From the NCBI RefSeq assembly GCF_002027545.1, contig NZ_MXAN01000026.1:1-27133 (forward strand): a DNA stretch of 27,133 bases. Reading direction: 5' to 3'. Below the pieces are notes generated by a model. That model searched no databases. It was not told the DNA's origin and worked only from the letters and a program-made list of their open reading frames with translations. The stretch comes from Moraxella lacunata. Lineage in GTDB: Bacteria > Pseudomonadota > Gammaproteobacteria > Pseudomonadales > Moraxellaceae. The stretch's first letter is position 1. Each line of letters begins with the position of its first letter. The position numbers were made by a program, and so were the translations under genes. Shown piece after piece: positions 24,585 to 27,133 of this stretch.

Positions 24585-24923
24585 TTAAGTGGTTAGCTCT
24601 GATGACGGCAGATAGGGCGAGACGCTCAATGTTAAAATCTCAATCAACTCATCGTCCATATAGCCATAATCATCACTAATGTCAAGCACGATGACAGTTT
24701 TGGTGGACAGTTGGTTACCAAAGTGTTGGGCTAGGTGTTTTTTGTGTTTATGTTCCATGACAAAAATCAAATCTGCCCACTCAATGTCGGCGTGATTGAC
24801 ACTGTGGCGAGCGTTTCGGCTAGTGCCTGCCGAACGGGTATGGATGCCAATGTGTGAATCAAAAATTCGTTCGGCAGTCGGACTACGCCATTGATTTTTT
24901 GAACAAATAAACAAAAAGTTCAT
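24585..24923 (-). CDS. Low-molecular-weight protein-tyrosine-phosphatase-like protein
   Basis: The 112 residues open with MNFLFICSKNQWRSPTAE, carrying the CX5RS phosphatase loop (Cys7, Arg13, Ser14) as its first conserved element. A candidate general acid lies in LDISDDYGYMD (Asp81 or Asp84). This is the short COG4551-type group rather than the about 150-residue classical enzyme. A longer open frame continues upstream to 25085 but lies inside rnt and has no homology; I start at ATG 24923, 1 base after the rnt stop. Enzyme activity and substrate are unproven. Its coupling to rnt suggests co-translation. Confidence 0.85.
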   Translation of the reverse strand: MNFLFICSKNQWRSPTAERIFDSHIGIHTRSAGTSRNARHSVNHADIEWADLIFVMEHKHKKHLAQHFGNQLSTKTVIVLDISDDYGYMDDELIEILTLSVSPYLPSSELTT

Positions 24924-24924
24924 C

Positions 24925-25611
24925 TTAAATTTGTTCGCCCTTAATGTCAAGCATACCCATTTCATTAAAAATCTTGCAAAACAGTTCGGCGGTTTTTTGG
25001 GTGTCGTAAAGTGCCGAATGGGCGTGGCTATTATCAAACTCAATCCCTGCCATAAGGCACGTCTTGGCAAGCACCGTATGCCCATAGGCTAGGGCGGACA
25101 GGCTTGCCGTGTCTAGCACGCTAAACGCATGAAAGGGCGACTGATTTTTTGAATTGGTGCGGGCGATGACGGCATTTAAAAAACCCAAATCAAAATGAGC
25201 ATTATGCCCCACCAAAATACATTGGCGACAGCCGTGGGCGTTTTTGGTGTCTTTTAGGGATTTAAAAATTTGGCGGATTGCCTTTTTTTCGTCTTGGGCG
25301 ATGGCTTTGCGAAAGGGGCTATCGGGGTTAATGCCTGTAAATTCTAAGGCGGACGGCTCTAAATTTGCCCCGACAAACGGCTCAATATGGGCGTTTAATG
25401 GCTCGCCTTGATAGAGTTTGCCGTCATCATTCATCAAAATGGGAATGCAGGCGATTTCTAATAAAGCGTCTGTTTGGGCGTTAAATCCTGCCGTCTCCAC
25501 ATCTACAACGACAGGCATAAAGCCCCGAAAGCGTTTGGCAAGTGGGCTTTTGTCGTCTTTGGTTTCGGTTGTTTGGCTTGTCATTTTGCTATTCATGGCT
25601 GTACTGTTCAT
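24925..25611 (-). CDS. rnt: Ribonuclease T (DEDDh 3'-5' exonuclease)
   Basis: Trims the 3' ends of tRNA and other stable RNAs. DEDDh residues, numbered from the chosen start: Asp37 and Glu39 (VVDVETAGF), Asp141 ([10 protein letters not shown]), His198 and Asp203 ([10 protein letters not shown]). [10 protein letters not shown] and [15 protein letters not shown] are typical of RNase T. The first 30 residues are Ser/Thr/Lys-rich and poorly conserved, so the start is uncertain. I use ATG 25611 because it forms ATGA with the pyrC stop, as elsewhere in this window; ATG at 25626, 25596 or 25584 is possible. The stop is 1 base before the phosphatase start. Confidence 0.93.
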   Translation of the reverse strand: MNSTAMNSKMTSQTTETKDDKSPLAKRFRGFMPVVVDVETAGFNAQTDALLEIACIPILMNDDGKLYQGEPLNAHIEPFVGANLEPSALEFTGINPDSPFRKAIAQDEKKAIRQIFKSLKDTKNAHGCRQCILVGHNAHFDLGFLNAVIARTNSKNQSPFHAFSVLDTASLSALAYGHTVLAKTCLMAGIEFDNSHAHSALYDTQKTAELFCKIFNEMGMLDIKGEQI

Positions 25612-26675
25612 GATTGTATTGACCATGCTAAGGTTTGCCCTGCCAGTAGGGGGGTTAGGCTTTTGCCGTCAAGATAGGGGTAGCTGTTCGGCACGCTCAT
25701 GTCCGATTTGACAAGGGTAATGGTGCTGGTATTGACAGGCAGTCCGTAGAATTTTGCCCCAAACACGCTGGCAAAATTTTCTAATTTATCCAACGCTCCC
25801 ACGCTCTCAAAGGCGGTGGCATATAGGGGTAGGGCGTGGGGGGCGGAGTAGCACCCTGCACAACCGCAAGCGTTTTCTTTGGTGTGGGTGGCATGGGGAG
25901 CAGAGTCTGTGCCTAAGAAAAATTTGGGATTGCCAGAGGTGGCGACTTCTAGTAGGCGTTGTTGGTGGTTGGCACGTTTTAGGATTGGCAAGCAATAAAA
26001 GTGCGGTTTGACTCCGCCCACAAGCATATGATTGCGGTTGAATAATAGGTGCTGTGGCGTGATGGTTGCCCCTACGTTGTCCGCTTGGGCAAGGCAAAAA
26101 TCGGCAGCGTCTGCGGTGGTGATATGCTCCATGACGATGCGAAGTTCGGGGAAATTTTTGATAATCACGGACAAAATCTCGTCCAAAAACCGCTTTTCAC
26201 GGTCAAAAATATCCACGTCATGATGTGTAACTTCGCCATGTACAAGAAGCGGAATACCGTGTTTTTGCATACTTTCAAACACGTCCGCCCGTCCCAAAAT
26301 GTCGGTAACGCCGTCTGACGAATTGGTGGTCGCCCCCGCAGGATAGAGCTTGACGGCTTGCACGATGCCTGAGGCTTTGGCATGGGCTATCTCATCGGCT
26401 GTGGTGTGGTCGGTCAAGTATAAGACCATGCGTGGGTCAAATTCAGCCTTACGCTGGCTTGGAACGTCCGCTTTATCAAGGGCGGTCAAAATCCGCTCAC
26501 GGTAGGCGACCGCTTGCTCGGTTGTCTTGACAGGTGGCACAAGGTTTGGCATACAGATGACACGGTTAAAGCTCAAACAGGCGTGCGGTACGGTCGTGGC
26601 AAGGGCATCATTATCACGCAGATGAATGTGCCAGTCGTCTGGTTGGATAAGGGTGAGAGTTTGGGTGTTGGTCAT
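25608..26675 (-). CDS. pyrC: Dihydroorotase
   Basis: Third step of pyrimidine synthesis: reversible cyclisation of carbamoyl-aspartate to dihydroorotate, in the cytoplasm. Class II (E. coli-type) enzyme of 355 residues. Zinc-site residues are His16 and His18 (DDWHIHLRD), carboxylated Lys109 (VKLYPAG), His146 (LLVHGEVT), His184 (VMEHIT), and catalytic Asp257 (LGTDSAPH). These fit the E. coli positions (16, 18, 102, 139, 177, 250) with an offset of 7 after residue 18. No clear ribosome site precedes ATG 26675. Own promoter at 26705-26732. First gene of the four-gene operon; rnt overlaps it by ATGA. Confidence 0.97.
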   Translation of the reverse strand: MTNTQTLTLIQPDDWHIHLRDNDALATTVPHACLSFNRVICMPNLVPPVKTTEQAVAYRERILTALDKADVPSQRKAEFDPRMVLYLTDHTTADEIAHAKASGIVQAVKLYPAGATTNSSDGVTDILGRADVFESMQKHGIPLLVHGEVTHHDVDIFDREKRFLDEILSVIIKNFPELRIVMEHITTADAADFCLAQADNVGATITPQHLLFNRNHMLVGGVKPHFYCLPILKRANHQQRLLEVATSGNPKFFLGTDSAPHATHTKENACGCAGCYSAPHALPLYATAFESVGALDKLENFASVFGAKFYGLPVNTSTITLVKSDMSVPNSYPYLDGKSLTPLLAGQTLAWSIQS

Positions 26676-26679
26676 GGCG

Positions 26680-26703
26680 GTAGCTGTGTTGTAGTAAAGC
26701 TAC
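26680..26703 (-). promoter_or_regulatory. Possible leader stem-loop of pyrC
   Basis: GTAGCT (26703-26698) can pair with AGCTAC (26685-26680) just before the start codon. The predicted transcription start falls inside the left arm, so start choice would decide whether the stem forms. Confidence 0.4.
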
Positions 26704-26704
26704 T

Positions 26705-26732
26705 ATTTTAAGGGTTGGGGGGATTTTGTCAA
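26705..26732 (-). promoter_or_regulatory. Promoter of the pyrC operon
   Basis: Minus-strand TTGACA (26727-26732, perfect), 16-base spacer containing a C-run, TAAAAT (26705-26710). Start near 26698, leader only about 23 bases. Confidence 0.75.
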
Positions 26733-26840
26733 GTTTTATGGGAAAAAGCTGAAAAATAAACCTAAAAACTATGATAAGAAAATGGTATTTTAAAGAGGTT
26801 GATAAAAATTTGGGCAAATAAACATTTTGATATTGTTTAA

Positions 26841-27133
26841 TTAGGGCGTGCCTGCCCTTTATAACACTATTTACAATAGACTTCTTTCCAAACCCTGATT
26901 TTTATGGATTTTTAAAAACTTCAACCCCAATACTTATAAGGGTTTATTTTTAGTTTGGAAAGAGATTTAATATAGAAATATTTTAGAAAAAAACTAATCG
27001 TTTTTGCATGAAAAATGGCTAAATCTTGTGGCTCGAAGTCAAAAGCTCGTTTGATAGAGCGACTATCAAACTTCACGTTTTCCTTGAAAAACGTGCGATT
27101 TTTCGTGATTTTCATTGCAAATACAAAAGGCAG
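26841..27133. mobile_element. 210-bp TTAGGG-ended element, copy B, cut by window end and carrying a nested insertion
   Basis: Begins TTAGGGCGTGCCTGCC at 26841. Bases 27001-27123 align without gaps to copy A core 9431-9553 (about 102 of 123 alike). The 160 bases before the core equal the 66 of copy A plus 94, that is one 91-bp element and its 3-bp duplication. The last bases GGCAG match the start of the inverted left end, so about 11 bases remain outside. The rest of 26733-26840 is AT-rich with no gene seen. Confidence 0.85.
26878..26968. mobile_element. 91-bp miniature inverted-repeat element, copy 3 (nested)
   Basis: Identical to the copy at 5978. Flanked by AAT at 26875-26877 and 26969-26971. 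Lies inside the larger element that begins at 26841. Confidence 0.92.

Noticed and set aside
24585..25085. Longer open frame (166 residues) upstream of the phosphatase-like gene.
   Set aside because: The first 54 residues lie inside rnt in another frame and show no family pattern; the conserved phosphatase start is at 24923.

Overview
The window reads as chromosomal DNA of a gammaproteobacterium of the family Moraxellaceae, most likely Moraxella. This is inferred from the protein set (a Pseudomonas-type HemB without zinc cysteines, an OmpA-family protein with a DUF937-like N-terminus, Pal, WaaA), the AT-rich intergenic DNA beside moderately GC-rich genes, and many small palindromic or mobile repeats. 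No phage, plasmid, CRISPR or rRNA locus is visible. The core genes are ordinary; the unusual content is the repeat layer between them and, in one case, inside a gene.

Layout: 388-3746 (+) is macA-macB, an efflux/export pump. 3927-4934 (-) is hemB, divergent from a secreted DUF4424 protein (5021-5968, +). Next on the minus strand come a YcnI-like copper-site protein, the dienoyl-CoA reductase fadH, a META/HslJ lipoprotein and a SlyD-type FKBP isomerase. 10674-12524 (+) is an M61 peptidase with a PDZ domain. rluE, a membrane-anchored OmpA-family protein and pal follow on the minus strand. 16451-22734 (+) is a tight run pepN - Sel1-repeat membrane protein - waaA - rsmE with overlapping or nearly touching ends. 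A DUF2062 membrane protein and tRNA-Glu(UUC) are on the minus strand. 24073-26675 (-) is a compact operon transcribed pyrC - rnt - LMW-PTP-like phosphatase - yajQ.

Repeat layer: (i) a 91-bp miniature element is present three times (5978, 23967, 26878), with terminal inverted repeats and 3-bp A-N-T target duplications; (ii) a 210-bp element with TTAGGGCGTG ends lies at 9365-9574, and a second copy starts at 26841 and runs off the window, carrying one 91-bp element nested inside it; the length arithmetic fits exactly; (iii) an 87-bp relative lies at 15155-15241; (iv) a 75-78-bp palindromic repeat occurs once between genes (23868-23942) and once in frame inside macB (2411-2488), where it encodes 26 extra residues in the linker between ATPase and membrane domains; (v) short REP/BIME-like hairpins lie near 11-69, 9617-9788 and 13243. 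The 210-bp element appears to supply the promoter of the META lipoprotein gene, and the 91-bp element carries a terminator-like hairpin in both directions, so the repeats probably shape expression of their neighbours.

All functional calls rest on reading motifs by eye; no database search was run.
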